DNA of 64,000 bases from JAWLEV01 sp046538105 (GTDB lineage Bacteria > Chloroflexota > Anaerolineae > UBA1429): positions 88,242 to 152,241 of the forward strand of contig JBKHJO010000001.1 of NCBI GenBank assembly GCA_046538105.1, in the 5' to 3' direction. Positions 35,718 through 43,968 of this stretch are shown here, one piece after another. Position 1 is the first letter of the stretch. Every line of letters begins with the position of its first letter. The position numbers were made by a program, and so were the translations under genes. The notes beneath the pieces were generated by a model. That model was not told where the DNA came from, did not search any database, and worked only from the letters and a program-made list of their open reading frames with translations.

Positions 35718-37058
35718 ATGAGGAACTATGACGTGGTTGTCATTGGGGGAAGTGCGGCGGGGATACCCGCTGCCATCACCAGCCGCAGACACTATCCGCA
35801 CAAGAGCGTGCTTGTGATTCGCAAGGATGCGGAGGCGGTCATCCCCTGTGGTATTCCCTATATATTCGGCGAACTGGGGTCGTGTGACGAGAATGTGATC
35901 CCCGACGCGGTGCTCTCGTCCAACGACATAGATCTCCTGATCGATGAGGTCGTGGAGGTCGCGCCGGAGGAAAAGGTAGTCGAGATGACCGACGGAGAGC
36001 GCGTGGGTTACTCGAAGTTGGTGCTGGCGACGGGCTCTGTACCCGTCGTGCCACCCATCCCCGGTGTGGATAAGGGAGGGGTCTTTGCCATCGAAAAGTC
36101 GGCGCCGTATCTAGAGCGCATGGCGGAAGCGGTCGATGAAGCCGAGCATATTCTCATCGTAGGATGTGGATTCATTGGAGTGGAGATCGCCGAAGAGTGC
36201 AAGAGGCGCCGCGATGTGGATATCCATATTGTCGAGATGCTCCGCCACTGTTTGCAACTTACATATGATGAGGAGTTCTCCATAAGAGTGGAGGAGGTGC
36301 TCGGACAGCAAGGGATCACCATCCTGGGATCGGAAAGGGTGGAAGCCTTTGTGGGCGACGAACATGTGGAGGGGGTACGAGTCTCCAGCGGACAGGAGAT
36401 TGCCACAGATATGGCCATTTTGGGGATTGGCGCCAGGGCAAATGCGACGTTGGCCGTGGAGGCTGGTCTGGAGATTGGCCCTACGGGAGGGGTTCAAGTA
36501 AACCGCTATATGCAGACCAGTGATCCGGACATATACGCCTGTGGCGACTGTGCTGAGAAGGTATCTTTTTACGACGGTAGGCCCAGTGATTTGAAACTTG
36601 CCTCCATAGCCAGCATGGAAGCCCGTGTGGCGGGGGCGAATCTCTTTGGCTTGCAACGGGCGAATCAGGGTGTCATCGGCGTCTATTCCACCGTTCTGGG
36701 TGATACGGCCTTTTGTGCCGCGGGATTGACGGAAGCAAGCGCCAGGGACAAAGGCTATGAACTGATCGTGGGGACGGCCGAGGCGCCGAACCGCCATCCG
36801 GGAACTATGCCAGGGATGGCCATGCTCAGAGTCAAACTGGTGTTTGAGGCGGGCACACGCATCCTCTTGGGTGGCCAGGTAAGTGGCGCCAAGAGCGGTG
36901 GGGAACTCATCAATGCTATCAGCGGTTGTATTCATAACCGCATGACGGCAGATGATATCGCTACCTTTCAGACGGGAACACATCCCGGGCTGACGGCGTC
37001 ACCCATCTCCTATCAGCTCGTGAACGCTGCGGAGATGGCCATCGCTGCAGCGAAATAG
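35718..37058 (+). CDS. FAD-dependent pyridine nucleotide-disulfide oxidoreductase (CoA-disulfide reductase/NADH oxidase-like)
   Basis: A 446-aa two-dinucleotide-binding-domain flavoprotein. The FAD site is VVVIGGSAAGIPAA, the single redox Cys is C44 in AVIPCGIPY as in CoA-disulfide reductase and NADH oxidase, LVLATGSVPVVPP closes the first domain, HILIVGCGFIGVEIAEE is the NAD(P) site and IYACGDCAE is the second FAD motif. It reduces a disulfide, polysulfide or oxygen, probably as stress defence in an anaerobe; this cannot be decided by sequence. The ATG has GGGAGG. The two-operator promoter implies tight repression. Confidence 0.9.
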   Translation: MRNYDVVVIGGSAAGIPAAITSRRHYPHKSVLVIRKDAEAVIPCGIPYIFGELGSCDENVIPDAVLSSNDIDLLIDEVVEVAPEEKVVEMTDGERVGYSKLVLATGSVPVVPPIPGVDKGGVFAIEKSAPYLERMAEAVDEAEHILIVGCGFIGVEIAEECKRRRDVDIHIVEMLRHCLQLTYDEEFSIRVEEVLGQQGITILGSERVEAFVGDEHVEGVRVSSGQEIATDMAILGIGARANATLAVEAGLEIGPTGGVQVNRYMQTSDPDIYACGDCAEKVSFYDGRPSDLKLASIASMEARVAGANLFGLQRANQGVIGVYSTVLGDTAFCAAGLTEASARDKGYELIVGTAEAPNRHPGTMPGMAMLRVKLVFEAGTRILLGGQVSGAKSGGELINAISGCIHNRMTADDIATFQTGTHPGLTASPISYQLVNAAEMAIAAAK

Positions 37059-37093
37059 GACTGGGTGGCCTTTCAGGTTGATTCCTAGCACCC

Positions 37094-37149
37094 CAACTAC
37101 CGCGTTTCCGGCCGAATCATGAATAGATCGGCCGGAAACGTGGTAGTTG
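37094..37149. repeat. Long perfect-stem hairpin in an intergenic gap
   Basis: Left arm 37094-37115 and right arm 37128-37149 pair over 22 bp with a single G-T mismatch; the loop is 12 bases. The sequence beyond has no immediate T tract, so it is not a classical terminator, although it lies just after the FAD oxidoreductase. I did not see a second copy in the window. The rest of the gap to 37359 holds the promoter at 37230 and nothing else I can name. Confidence 0.6.
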
Positions 37150-37229
37150 TATTAAGGCATGTTTTATTTCTTCCCCGTTGCGGATTGATGAACGACTGGC
37201 TCTGGATCTAGAGATGAGATTGTGGTTCG

Positions 37230-37258
37230 TTGACAGGGGCAGAGCCCCCGGTTATACT
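37230..37258 (+). promoter_or_regulatory. Promoter of the HAD-LarA-gnd genes
   Basis: TTGACA (37230-37235, consensus), 17-base spacer, TATACT (37253-37258). A small GGGGC...GCCCC hairpin lies in the spacer. About 100 bases of leader precede the GTG. Confidence 0.7.
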
Positions 37259-37359
37259 AGGTGCCGGGAGATGTATTCGTGGGTGAGGGGGTGCTCCCGT
37301 TGCTCCTATAAAGTCGTATTCACGCCTTGGATTTGATACGGTGGATGGAGGGATTGCTT

Positions 37360-38259
37360 GTGAATGATCATGCAGAGATTGTGCGCCCGCTGGTCGAACT
37401 GGAACCTCAATTCGAATTCTTTGTGGGAATCGACTCGGATGGCTGCGTTTTCGATACCATGGAGATCAAGCACAAGGAGTGTTTCATTCCCAATATCATC
37501 AAACATTGGGGGTTACAGCCCGTTTCAAAATATGCGCGCGAGGCGGCCGAGTTCGTCAACCTCTACTCGAAATGGCGGGGTACAAACAGATGGCCTGCGC
37601 TGATAAAGGTCTTTGATCTATTGCGCGATCGTCCCGAGGTGCAAAGGCGAGGGGCTACGATTCCCGAGACCCCCAAGATACGGGAGTTCATCGCCTCCGA
37701 TAGGCCCAAGAGCAACGATTCTCTGGCCGAACTCGTAGCCGAGACGCAGGATCCCGAACTCGTCAAGGCGCTGCGTTGGAGCAGGGCCGTGAACGCGACC
37801 ATCGCGGATATGGTGCATGGAGTCGCCCCCTTTCCCTATGCGCGGGAGAGCATCGAGTTGATCTCACGATCCGCCGATGCCATCGTCGTCTCGCAGACCC
37901 CCGTGGAGGCCCTGGTCCGTGAATGGAAGGAACATGACATAGACAAATATGTGGAAGTGATCGCGGGACAGGAACTGGGCACCAAGGCTGAGCATCTGCG
38001 TCTAGCCTCCGAGGGCAAATATGCGCCCGGCCAAAAGTTTATGATAGGCGATGCGCCAGGCGATCTGCAGGCGGCTCGAGCGAACGGGGCTTTTTTCTTT
38101 CCCGTAAATCCGGGGCATGAGGAAGAGAGTTGGGAACGGTTCTACAAAGAGGCTTTTGAACGTTTTTTGTCTGGGACATATGGAGGGGAGTACGAGGCTG
38201 CGCTGATCTCCGACTTTGAGAAGGCTCTGCCCGAGATACCCCCGTGGGAGAGAGAATAG
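37360..38259 (+). CDS. HAD-superfamily hydrolase
   Basis: A 299-aa haloacid dehalogenase-fold protein. Motif 1 is GIDSDGCVFD with nucleophile Asp25 and Asp27, motif 2 VVSQT, motif 3 Lys in LGTKAEHL, and motif 4 MIGDAPGD with the acidic pair. A long cap domain lies between residues 40 and 155. It likely removes phosphate from a small molecule. The GTG at 37360 follows GGAGGG by 7 bases; the earlier TTG frame lacks a site. It overlaps nothing and abuts the LarA-like gene, whose ATG follows its TAG directly, so they are co-translated. Confidence 0.88.
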   Translation: MNDHAEIVRPLVELEPQFEFFVGIDSDGCVFDTMEIKHKECFIPNIIKHWGLQPVSKYAREAAEFVNLYSKWRGTNRWPALIKVFDLLRDRPEVQRRGATIPETPKIREFIASDRPKSNDSLAELVAETQDPELVKALRWSRAVNATIADMVHGVAPFPYARESIELISRSADAIVVSQTPVEALVREWKEHDIDKYVEVIAGQELGTKAEHLRLASEGKYAPGQKFMIGDAPGDLQAARANGAFFFPVNPGHEEESWERFYKEAFERFLSGTYGGEYEAALISDFEKALPEIPPWERE

Positions 38260-39507
38260 ATGACTATTGGCAAAGGGTATACGGATCGCTTTTTGACAGA
38301 AGAAGAGGCGCGAGAAATTTTCCAGGAAGGCCTGGAGCAGATTGATGTGGAGGACAAGAAAGTGATGGTGATCATGCCCGATGGCACCCGCAGTTCACCG
38401 CTGCCCCTCTGCTTTCGCGCTCTCACCGAACTATTGGGAGAGAAGACGCAGGTTCTGGACTTTATAATCGCCCTGGGCACTCATGCTCCCATGAGCGAAC
38501 AGGCCATATGTGACCATCTGGGCATCACGCTCCAGGAGCGCAGGAAAAAGTATGCCGAGATCGGTCTTTACAATCACAACTGGCGACAGGGGCTGGAAGA
38601 GATTGGCGTAATTCCTGCCGCAAAGAGTCGTACTCTCAGCGAGGGTTTGCTTGAGGAAGATGTCGTGGTGGAGATCAATAGCCGCCTCCTGAACTATGAT
38701 CATATCATTATCTGTGGGCCCGTGTTCCCTCACGAGATCGCCGGTTTCTCGGGGGGCAACAAGTACTTTTTTCCAGGAGTCAGCGGCCCCGGTATCATCG
38801 ATTTTACCCACTGGCTGGGCGCCCTGATCGGAAACGTCAATACAATCGGGTATCAGGATACGCCGGTGCGTCGGGCACTGGATGAAGCAGCGCGTTTCAT
38901 CGATATCCCTAAATCCTGTTTCAGCATGGTGGTCAAGGGGCATGCGGATTTGGCGGGTCTGTATTTCGGTACGCCCGAGGCTTCCCAGGCCGAGGCTGCC
39001 AAACTGTCGGTAGAGGTGAACGTGACCTATGTGGAGCACACTTGCGACACCGTGCTGGCCGTCATGCCCGAGTTGTATGACGATGTTTGGACCGCGGGTA
39101 AGGGTATGTACAAGACAGAGCCCATCGTAGCCGACGGGGGCCAGGTCATCATCTACGCGCCCCACATTGACGAGGTATCCTACACGCATGGTGAGATCCT
39201 CGATCAGATCGGCTATCATGTGCGCGATTATTTCCTGGCGCATATGGACACACTCTCCGACGTTCCGCGAACGGCCATGGCCCATGCGACCCATGTAAAG
39301 GGGGCAGGGACATACGAGGATGGTCAGGAAAGGCCGCGCGTTCGCGTGATCCTAGCCACGGGGGTGCCCAAAGAGCGCTGCGAGCGCATCAATCTGGGTT
39401 ATATGGATCCGAAAACTATCGATCCGGCCGAGTGGATGGGACGGGAAAAAGAGGGAATACTTGTCGTGCCTCGTGCTGGTGAGGTTCTATATCGACTACA
39501 AGAATAG
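38260..39507 (+). CDS. LarA-like nickel-pincer racemase (DUF2088)
   Basis: A 415-aa protein of the LarA superfamily, which racemises or epimerises 2-hydroxy acids with a nickel-pincer nucleotide bound to a Lys. All four key residues are present: His75 (ALGTHAPMS), His158 and Lys168 (FPHEIAGFSGGNK) and His184 (IIDFTHWLG), with the spacing of Lactobacillus LarA. The cofactor-making LarB, LarC and LarE are not in the window. It starts directly after the HAD stop and is followed 9 bases later by gnd. A sugar acid such as gluconate may be the substrate, by neighbourhood. Confidence 0.92.
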   Translation: MTIGKGYTDRFLTEEEAREIFQEGLEQIDVEDKKVMVIMPDGTRSSPLPLCFRALTELLGEKTQVLDFIIALGTHAPMSEQAICDHLGITLQERRKKYAEIGLYNHNWRQGLEEIGVIPAAKSRTLSEGLLEEDVVVEINSRLLNYDHIIICGPVFPHEIAGFSGGNKYFFPGVSGPGIIDFTHWLGALIGNVNTIGYQDTPVRRALDEAARFIDIPKSCFSMVVKGHADLAGLYFGTPEASQAEAAKLSVEVNVTYVEHTCDTVLAVMPELYDDVWTAGKGMYKTEPIVADGGQVIIYAPHIDEVSYTHGEILDQIGYHVRDYFLAHMDTLSDVPRTAMAHATHVKGAGTYEDGQERPRVRVILATGVPKERCERINLGYMDPKTIDPAEWMGREKEGILVVPRAGEVLYRLQE

Positions 39508-39516
39508 GGGGAAGAG

Positions 39517-40923
39517 ATGGGTAGCGATTTGGGATTGATCGGTCTGGCGGTGATGGGACAAAATCTGGTACTCAATATGGAGCGCAACGGATTTTCCGTT
39601 GCCGTCTATAACCGCACCCGGGCGCGCACCGAGGAGTTCGTTGCCGGCCCCGCCGCGGGTAAGGATATCACGCCCTGTTATTCCGTAGAGGAACTGGTGG
39701 AGGCTCTGGAGAGGCCGCGCAAGGTGATGCTCATGGTTGCAGCAGGTTCTCCTGTCGATCAGGTCATGGCCCAGGTCAAGCCGCTGCTATCGCCGGGTGA
39801 TCTCATCATCGACGGGGGCAACTCTTTTTACAAGGATACGGAGCGCCGCGCTGCAGAACTGGCGGAGGACAGTATCAACTATATCGGCACCGGGGTCTCG
39901 GGCGGCGAATATGGTGCCCTCTGGGGGCCCGCCATCATGCCGGGAGGACAGCCAGAGGCGTATGAGATGGTGAAGCCCATCTTTGAGGCCATCGCGGCCA
40001 AGGCGGACGGGGAGCCCTGCGTCGCGTATATCGGTCCCCGTGGGGCGGGACACTATGTGAAGATGGTGCATAATGGTATCGAGTATGGGGATATGCAGTT
40101 GATCGCCGAGTCCTATGATCTGATGCATCGGGCGCTATCCCTGTCCGCCGAGGAACTATACGATATCTTTGGTGAGTGGAACGAGGGCGAACTACAGTCT
40201 TATCTGATCGAGATCACCAGGGATATCTTTGCTCAGAAGGACGAGGAGACGGCCAAGCCGCTGATCGATCTTATTCTGGATGAGGCCAAACAAAAGGGGA
40301 CGGGCAAGTGGATGTCCCAGGACGCACTGGATGTGGGGTCGCCCACACCCACCATCAATGCGGCGGTCGAATCGCGGCTGATCTCGGCACTGAAAGAGGA
40401 ACGGGTGAGGGCCAGCAATGTGCTCGGGGGCCCGGCCATAGATTTTGATGGGGATCGTGAACGGCTCATCGAGGACACGCGGCGGGCGCTTTACGCGGCC
40501 AAGATCTGCTCCTATGCTCAGGGAATGTCCCTGCTTCAAGCAGTCTCTGAAGAAAAGGAATATGGGCTCAATCTCGCCGATATTGCCAGGATATGGCGTG
40601 GGGGATGTATCATCCGCGCGCGGTTTTTGAACGATATCGCCGAGGCCTATGAGCGTGATCCGGAACTGGATAATCTCATGCTGGATCCCTATTTCAGCGA
40701 TGCCGTGCAGTCTGATCAGGCATCGCTGCGGCATGTGATCCGTACGGCGGTGGATTTGGGGATTCCCTGTCTGGCATTCAGTTCTGCCCTGGCCTACTTT
40801 GATGCATACCGCACCGCGAGATTGCCGGCCAATCTGACCCAGGCGCAGCGCGATTACTTTGGGGCCCACACCTATCGTCGTCTTGATCGGGAGGGATCTT
40901 TTCACACAGAATGGGGCGCATAA
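39517..40923 (+). CDS. gnd: 6-phosphogluconate dehydrogenase, decarboxylating
   Basis: A 468-aa enzyme of the oxidative pentose phosphate path that turns 6-phosphogluconate into ribulose 5-phosphate with NADP. It starts MGSDLGLIGLAVMGQNLVLN with the Rossmann Gly-rich loop. Catalytic Lys and neighbours are in GHYVKMVHNGIEYGDMQL. The helical C-terminal domain ends with the tail that reaches the partner subunit (HTYRRLDREG). GGGGGAAGAG precedes the ATG. The matching zwf is at 55.9 kb, so this path is complete for its two dehydrogenases apart from lactonase, which I do not see. Confidence 0.97.
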   Translation: MGSDLGLIGLAVMGQNLVLNMERNGFSVAVYNRTRARTEEFVAGPAAGKDITPCYSVEELVEALERPRKVMLMVAAGSPVDQVMAQVKPLLSPGDLIIDGGNSFYKDTERRAAELAEDSINYIGTGVSGGEYGALWGPAIMPGGQPEAYEMVKPIFEAIAAKADGEPCVAYIGPRGAGHYVKMVHNGIEYGDMQLIAESYDLMHRALSLSAEELYDIFGEWNEGELQSYLIEITRDIFAQKDEETAKPLIDLILDEAKQKGTGKWMSQDALDVGSPTPTINAAVESRLISALKEERVRASNVLGGPAIDFDGDRERLIEDTRRALYAAKICSYAQGMSLLQAVSEEKEYGLNLADIARIWRGGCIIRARFLNDIAEAYERDPELDNLMLDPYFSDAVQSDQASLRHVIRTAVDLGIPCLAFSSALAYFDAYRTARLPANLTQAQRDYFGAHTYRRLDREGSFHTEWGA

Positions 40924-41059
40924 CACCGGCAATGATAGGGGACAAGAAGGATCTGTCGCTGCATATCTTTGCCATGGCATTCAGCGGCCTCTTGGGCTGT
41001 GATTTCATCGGGACGCACGAACATCGTGAGCCCCTTTGGGGTCGATTGGTGAACTGAGC

Positions 41060-43243
41060 ATGCCCAGGGAAGAGGCGCCATTTGAACCCCTCGACCTGAA
41101 CGTCCTGCCGGAAAAGTATCGGCCTCGAGTGGTTCCTTATATCATCAAGATGCTTGGCGTTGCGGTGATGGTTCTGCTGCTTCTGACCATGGTGTCCTTT
41201 GTCTTTCTACGCCGCACGCGAGGACGGATGAGGGAGTTGGACCGCGATCTGGAAGTGGCGAGGAGCACGTTGAGCGCTGTCAGAACGCCACCTCCTACGG
41301 TCGTGGCCCTGAATCAGGAGCTGAGCAGGACGCTGTATGCTCTGGAGGTGATGGGAGAACTTTCCCCCACTATGGCGGCCGGACGGTGGGACTGGGAGGG
41401 CGTCTTTGGGAGCATTCTCTCCTATGATAGCGAGAAGATGCGCCTTGCCGAATTCTATCAGGATGACTCGGAACTCACGCTGGCTGGAGTTGCCCTGAGT
41501 CGCGACGATGTCCTCGCGTATGCGGGAAGATTGGAGCGGGCTGAGGTATTCGAGGAGGTCGTCGTCGAGTCTCTGGAGAGTTCGGACAAGTCTATAGAGC
41601 CGATCACTCCCACGCCGTCGCCGACCACCACGGCTACGGTGACGGGTACCGTGGTGCCGGAGACGCCCACGACGACCTCTACGGCCGTGCTTTACGATGA
41701 ATACGAAGTTGACGATTTTACCCCCAAGCCCATCGCCTTGGGAGAAGTTCAGCGGCATAATTTCAATCCCGTACACGATGTGGACCAGATGGAGTTTATG
41801 GCCAAGGGGGGCCGGCGATACTGCGTCGAGGCTATTCCCCAGGCTTTCGGTGTGGATACAATCCTTGAGGTAAGCGTAGGCGATGTGGGATATGTGAATG
41901 AGGATTGTGCCTCTCAACGAGACGAGTACCTGGCATGCGAGTGTCCAAGGGACACTGTGACGGGTAGCCTGGCCTCCCTGGTGGAGTTTCAGATCCCCGA
42001 GCAGGAGAGGGACCAACGTGTGGTGATCAAGGTGACTAACAAGGGCCAGTACGGTCCCGATAAATGGTATACGGTGCGAGTCTATGAGGGAGAGGTCAAG
42101 GATCTGTATGAGCCCGATGACGATTCACCCAGACCCATCGCCGTGGGAGAGACACAGCAGCGCGCCTTTTATCCGCAGGGGGATGTCGACCGCGTCCAGT
42201 TCCAGGTCAAGTCGGATCGTGCCTATCAACTGCGGACCGCTAATCTGGCGGTGAGCGTTGATACGGTGCTGACGGTGTTCATTGGTGATCAGGAGTATTC
42301 CAGCGATGATGTGAGCCCCAACGACCTTTCCTCCCGTATAGAGTTCCAGCCCAGACAGGATGGGATAGCCAGCGCCGTGGTGACCAACAAGGGGAGGTTT
42401 GGTCCCAATATGACCTACGATCTGATTCTGGAGCAGGCAGGGGGTGACGAATATGAGCCGGATATGGAGGTTAAGCGTCATATCTCGGTGAACGAGGTGC
42501 AGCGCCACACCTTTTTCCCCGAGGGGGATGTCGACCGGGTGCATCTGCGTGTCAAGGGGGGGAGACATTATATCGTAGCCACCTGCGGTTCGCCCACCCG
42601 CCCAGGCGATGATGCTGGGCCAGTGCGTCCCAATGTTCCCGATGATTGCGTAAAACTGGCACCGGGCGTTGACACCGTGTTAGTGGCGACGGGTCCCGTC
42701 CATCGATGTGACCCTCCGGACTGTCAGAGCGATGACTATTGGCCGGGTACTGGGCACCTGAATTCCCGCGTCAAATTCGAGGCATTGCACGATGGAGAGG
42801 TGGTAGTTATCGTCCAGAACAAGGGCCAGTTTGGCCCGGATAAAGCGTATCATCTATTTGCCTGGGAGGTGGCGGCGCCCACACCCACCGCTACCATGAC
42901 TCCCACACCCACTGCGACCAGTATACCGACGGCTACCTCTACTGAGACACCGACACCCACTGTCAGTACGCCAACTGCCACTGCTACGGGTACGAACACG
43001 GCGACGCCTACTTTAACGATAACACCTACGCCCAGCCCTACCTTTACGCCGTCGGGCTCAACCGATTCTTTTTCTGGGGGGAATAATCGTTTTGTGGCTT
43101 ATGATCAGACAGGTATGGGACGGTCCCTCTCCCTTTCTCCTCTGCGCGCCCTGCCCAGGGCGGCGTTACAGACTACCGAGGAAGATGAAAACGTGACCGT
43201 GCAGTTTGTGCTTCTTCTGAAGATGCGGCCCATACAACCATGA
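41060..43243 (+). CDS. PilN-like pilus assembly protein with three pre-peptidase-type beta repeats
   Basis: A 727-aa protein. The start PLDLNVLPEKYRPR, one membrane helix (about 29-52) and the following coiled stretch with LTLAGVALSRDDVLAYAGRL and VVVES match PilN, the inner-membrane partner of PilM and PilO. Then a Thr/Pro linker and three repeats of about 110-135 residues follow, beginning at Tyr215, Tyr350 and Tyr465. Each has YE-x-D, a FxPxxDVDxxxF turn, GVDT/SVDT-V-L and a closing NKG-x-[FY]GP strand, resembling PPC domains. A T/P-rich tail (about 610-680) ends the protein. The ATG at 41060 has a weak site; an upstream TTG at 41036 is possible. Its stop overlaps the PilO ATG. Confidence 0.8.
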   Translation: MPREEAPFEPLDLNVLPEKYRPRVVPYIIKMLGVAVMVLLLLTMVSFVFLRRTRGRMRELDRDLEVARSTLSAVRTPPPTVVALNQELSRTLYALEVMGELSPTMAAGRWDWEGVFGSILSYDSEKMRLAEFYQDDSELTLAGVALSRDDVLAYAGRLERAEVFEEVVVESLESSDKSIEPITPTPSPTTTATVTGTVVPETPTTTSTAVLYDEYEVDDFTPKPIALGEVQRHNFNPVHDVDQMEFMAKGGRRYCVEAIPQAFGVDTILEVSVGDVGYVNEDCASQRDEYLACECPRDTVTGSLASLVEFQIPEQERDQRVVIKVTNKGQYGPDKWYTVRVYEGEVKDLYEPDDDSPRPIAVGETQQRAFYPQGDVDRVQFQVKSDRAYQLRTANLAVSVDTVLTVFIGDQEYSSDDVSPNDLSSRIEFQPRQDGIASAVVTNKGRFGPNMTYDLILEQAGGDEYEPDMEVKRHISVNEVQRHTFFPEGDVDRVHLRVKGGRHYIVATCGSPTRPGDDAGPVRPNVPDDCVKLAPGVDTVLVATGPVHRCDPPDCQSDDYWPGTGHLNSRVKFEALHDGEVVVIVQNKGQFGPDKAYHLFAWEVAAPTPTATMTPTPTATSIPTATSTETPTPTVSTPTATATGTNTATPTLTITPTPSPTFTPSGSTDSFSGGNNRFVAYDQTGMGRSLSLSPLRALPRAALQTTEEDENVTVQFVLLLKMRPIQP

Positions 43244-43968
43244 ATACGGATATTGGCGAACTGATCGAACGTATCGAGATAAAGAACTCCGTCAATGTGG
43301 CAGTTGTGGCCGGGTTGGTGGTGTCCCTGGTACTCTTTGTCGTGGTGTTGGTATCTCTGGTGGGCGCCCTGCGGGAACAGCGTATGCTTCAAAGAGACTA
43401 TGAATCGAGCATATCTTCCATCGAACGCATCCGCACTATGCAGGAGCAGGGGCCAGAAACGGTGCGTCAGCGTATATCAGAGGCCAAAGAGGAGCTGGGA
43501 TCCCTGCTGGCCGGTATGCCGACGCGGGGAGAGGTGCGAGCGGAGATCGTCAGGTACTATACGTATGCCAGTGACGTGGATGTCGAGCTTGTGCGTATGG
43601 AAAGGGTAGCCGTTTCCGAGAAAGAGGGAGAGGGGTACTATGAAAATCAGCGCTTTGTGTTGGAAGCCCGGGGGTTGACTCCTGATCTGATGCGTTTCCT
43701 TGCGCGGGTGGGGGGCGGGGAGGCTTATGATACGTTCATTCTTAGCAATATCTACATCGCGTCCAACGGGCCGTCGACGGCTGAGGCCGATCTAGAGGTC
43801 TTTTCTTCGGAACTCTCTTTGGATGAGCCCTTGCCCGCGCCTGCTCCTGGGGAAGCGCCTCCCCAAGAGGAGGAGGGAGGGGTGGGTCCAGAATATGATC
43901 GGGCGCTGGCACTGGGATTGGGGGATGATGTTCAAAAGGCCGTTGCCATGGAGGGATGGGAATGGTGA
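43240..43968 (+). CDS. PilO-like pilus assembly protein
   Basis: A 242-aa protein with one N-terminal helix (NVAVVAGLVVSLVLFVVVLV), a coiled-coil (about 46-90) and a periplasmic domain, the layout of PilO. ATG and the PilN stop overlap (ATGA at 43240-43243), so they are translated together and likely form a heterodimer. The tail is Pro/Glu-rich (PAPAPGEAPPQEEEGG). Sequence similarity is weak, and the call leans on position and topology. Confidence 0.7.
   Translation: MNTDIGELIERIEIKNSVNVAVVAGLVVSLVLFVVVLVSLVGALREQRMLQRDYESSISSIERIRTMQEQGPETVRQRISEAKEELGSLLAGMPTRGEVRAEIVRYYTYASDVDVELVRMERVAVSEKEGEGYYENQRFVLEARGLTPDLMRFLARVGGGEAYDTFILSNIYIASNGPSTAEADLEVFSSELSLDEPLPAPAPGEAPPQEEEGGVGPEYDRALALGLGDDVQKAVAMEGWEW

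Noticed and set aside
37059..37326. tRNA gene suggested by a GGTTGATTCC stretch
   Set aside because: The T-loop consensus GGTTCRANYCC is not met and no acceptor or anticodon arm folds.
12700..43080. CRISPR-like repeat in the ACxCCxAC-rich stretches
   Set aside because: These are Thr/Pro codon repeats within coding tails, not spaced direct repeats.
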